Shown here: one piece after another, positions 39,001 through 40,542 of the stretch
Numbering within the stretch: position 1 is the first letter of the stretch
Layout of the letters: the number at the start of each line of letters is the position of its first letter
Notes under the pieces: model-generated
Database searches by the model: none
What the model was told of the DNA's origin: nothing
The model's input: only the letters and a program-made list of their open reading frames with translations
Assembly (NCBI GenBank): GCA_016786565.1
Contig: JAEUVY010000119.1
Coordinates: 1-40,542 of the forward strand
Source: Flavipsychrobacter sp.
Lineage (GTDB): Bacteria > Bacteroidota > Bacteroidia > Chitinophagales > Chitinophagaceae
DNA: 40,542 bases
Direction of reading: 5' to 3'
Translations under genes and position numbers: made by a program

Positions 39001-39204
39001 GACGCGATCACTTTCGGAAACGTGAACGACAAAGAAAGTGCTATCCACAAGCTGCGTAAAGAAGAGCAGGTAGAGCGTACTTTCTATGTGCTGGAACACA
39101 TCCACACGCTGCCAAACATCAACTACCTGTCAAGGATCCGTAACACGGCCGAGGTGATTGCAGGCAACGAAAAACTGGATGGTATGTACACAGAACACAT
39201 CTAA
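36061..39204 (+). CDS. actB: Alternative complex III subunit ActB, iron-sulfur protein
   Basis: A 1047-aa fusion typical of Bacteroidota ActB. A twin-arginine signal '[20 protein letters not shown]' (RR at 46-47) leads to a lipobox-like cysteine C66 ('VSSC'), so it is exported by Tat and probably lipidated. Residues about 70-700 resemble a molybdopterin oxidoreductase without cofactor ligands. From about residue 780, four-cluster ferredoxin motifs appear: '[15 protein letters not shown]', '[15 protein letters not shown]', '[20 protein letters not shown]' and '[12 protein letters not shown]' with '[10 protein letters not shown]'. In known complexes this part holds three [4Fe-4S] and one [3Fe-4S] cluster and takes electrons from menaquinol oxidised at ActC. 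134 bp after actA and 111 bp before actC. Confidence 0.96.
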   Translation: [1047 protein letters not shown]

Positions 39205-39315
39205 GAAGAACAGGACAGAGTAGTAGAATAGATAATAGTTTAAAATGCTGAAAGGCAAAATGCCGGGAACGGGAAGCCAGACAGCAACAATGTTTAAAAA
39301 TACTAATTACGTGCT

Positions 39316-40542
39316 ATGCATATTAAGTACGAATCGTTTGTAAGGGAACCACTCGTTGATGGCAACAAGGATTACCACCAGGTATCGGAAGATATCATCA
39401 GTCCTATTGAGCGCAAGCCGGGACGTATGTGGTACATTGGTTTTTTCTTCTCCATAATCCTGCTTTGTTTCGGAATTTTCTCCGTGACCTGGTCGGTATA
39501 TTGGGGTCTCGGTACGTGGGGCGTTAACCGTACCATCGGCTGGGGTTGGGATATCACCAACTTCGTATGGTGGATCGGTATCGGTCACGCGGGAACGCTG
39601 ATCTCGGCTATCCTTTTGCTGTTCCGTCAGGGATGGCGTACAGGTGTGAACCGTGCAGCGGAAGCGATGACCATCTTCGCGGTAATGTGCGCGGGTCAGT
39701 TCCCTATCTGGCACATGGGTCGTGTATGGGATGGCTTCTGGGTACTTCCTTTGCCAAACACACGTGGTCCGTTGTGGCCTAACTTCGACTCTCCCCTCCT
39801 TTGGGACGTGTTCGCGATCTCTACTTACTTCACTGTGTCTTTGTTGTTCTGGTACTCGGGTCTTATGCCTGACTTCGCACTGATACGTGACAGGGCAAAA
39901 ACAAAACTCCGCAAGCGCCTTTATGGTCTGGCATCATTCGGATGGACAGGTACTGCAAAAGGATGGCAGCGTATGGAAGCATTGGCACTGGTACTCGCAG
40001 GTCTTTCTACTCCACTGGTACTTTCGGTACACACTATCGTATCTTTTGACTTCGCCACTTCAGTTATTCCGGGATGGCACACTACCATCTTCCCTCCATA
40101 CTTCGTGGCAGGTGCGGTATTCTCAGGTTTCGCGATGGTGAACACCCTTCTGGTTATCACACGTAAGATCCTGAAACTCGAAGCGTACATCACAATTGGT
40201 CACCTCGAGGCAATGAATAAGATCATCGTACTTACAGGTTCTATCGTGGGTGTTGCTTACCTCACAGAGTTGTTCATGTCATGGTACAGCCAGGCATGGG
40301 GCGAGATGGAAGCATTCAAATGGCGTATTGTAGGTCCTTACTGGTGGAGCTACTGGGCGATGATGACCTGCAACGTGGTATCTCCTCAGCTCTTCTGGAT
40401 CAAGAAACTCCGTCGTAATATTCCGTTCACTTTCGTTATGTCTATCGTGGTGAACATCGGTATGTGGTTCGAGCGTTTTGTGATCATCGCTACCTCTACT
40501 TACCGCGACTGGATTCCGGGCAGCTGGTCTTACTATAGCCCT
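39316..40542 (+). CDS. actC: Alternative complex III subunit ActC (NrfD-like), 5' part
   Basis: The first 409 codons of the integral membrane quinol-oxidising subunit; the gene continues past the right edge. It begins 'MHIKYESFVREPLVDGNKDY' and has the NrfD/PsrC-type helices: 'RMWYIGFFFSIILLCFGIF', 'FVWWIGIGHAGTLISAILLL', 'FAVMCAGQFPIWHMGRVWDG', 'VLSVHTIVSFDFATSVIPGW' and 'WWSYWAMMTCNVVSPQLFWI'. ActC binds menaquinol near ActB's [3Fe-4S] cluster and is thought to move protons. ATG 39316 lies 111 bp after the actB stop with no terminator between. The rest of the operon (actD, actE, actF) should lie to the right. Confidence 0.97.
   Translation, partial: MHIKYESFVREPLVDGNKDYHQVSEDIISPIERKPGRMWYIGFFFSIILLCFGIFSVTWSVYWGLGTWGVNRTIGWGWDITNFVWWIGIGHAGTLISAILLLFRQGWRTGVNRAAEAMTIFAVMCAGQFPIWHMGRVWDGFWVLPLPNTRGPLWPNFDSPLLWDVFAISTYFTVSLLFWYSGLMPDFALIRDRAKTKLRKRLYGLASFGWTGTAKGWQRMEALALVLAGLSTPLVLSVHTIVSFDFATSVIPGWHTTIFPPYFVAGAVFSGFAMVNTLLVITRKILKLEAYITIGHLEAMNKIIVLTGSIVGVAYLTELFMSWYSQAWGEMEAFKWRIVGPYWWSYWAMMTCNVVSPQLFWIKKLRRNIPFTFVMSIVVNIGMWFERFVIIATSTYRDWIPGSWSYYSP

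Noticed and set aside
1..40542. tRNA, rRNA, CRISPR arrays, insertion sequences
   Set aside because: No cloverleaf with a CCA-type end, rRNA signature, regularly spaced repeat array or transposase was seen by eye; a dedicated scan would be needed to exclude small RNAs.

Overview
The window looks like a piece of a Bacteroidota chromosome, most likely from the Chitinophagaceae or a close relative (family-level placement is inference). Four things point there: a PorX-type response regulator with a PglZ domain, two large secreted proteins ending in the 'FTPNGDG...YNRWG' C-terminal sorting domain of the type IX secretion system (T9SS), an alternative complex III (act) operon, and several promoters of the Bacteroidota sigma-A type (TTG/TTTG, 19-21 nt, TAnnTTTG). 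Most genes have moderate GC; the 11.8-14.0 kb segment is visibly AT-rich.

Layout. 1-177: the first 59 codons of an AAA/SMC-like ATPase running off the left edge. 267-4645: a GNAT acetyltransferase, porX, a PadR regulator translationally coupled to a membrane protein with two GldL-like 'WPGA' segments, and a DUF2480 protein. 4770-7727: a 985-aa T9SS substrate with SprB-like and PKD repeats. 8016-10257: a two-gene ABC exporter. 10389-11234: rpmH-rnpA-yidD, in which rnpA has no normal start codon and appears to begin with AUC. 11235-14200: an accessory patch with a tiny zinc-ribbon protein, the 5' stub of a mutT/NUDIX gene, and an Eco47II/Sau96I-like restriction endonuclease convergent with its C5 methyltransferase, which carries an N-terminal HTH. 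14244-28586 (minus strand): a complete nuoA-N operon for complex I, with two unrelated small genes (NTF2-like, SRPBCC) between nuoE and nuoF and a short NuoG. 28704-34273: a CBM9/DOMON-like lipoprotein, an 897-aa choice-of-anchor-L T9SS substrate, a small two-helix membrane protein, and an SDR oxidoreductase lacking the usual YxxxK. 34664-40542: actA (six haem motifs), actB and the first 409 codons of actC.

How it works together. Complex I oxidises NADH and reduces menaquinone. Alternative complex III reoxidises the quinol and passes electrons to cytochrome c or an oxidase. These two modules are the core of an aerobic respiratory chain and take up about half the window. The surface-biology part is porX, a T9SS regulator, plus two T9SS cargo proteins. 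The restriction-modification segment is the clearest horizontally acquired unit. Several genes were found outside the supplied long reading frames: the left-edge ATPase, rpmH, the rnpA N-terminus, the zinc-ribbon protein, the mutT stub and actC.
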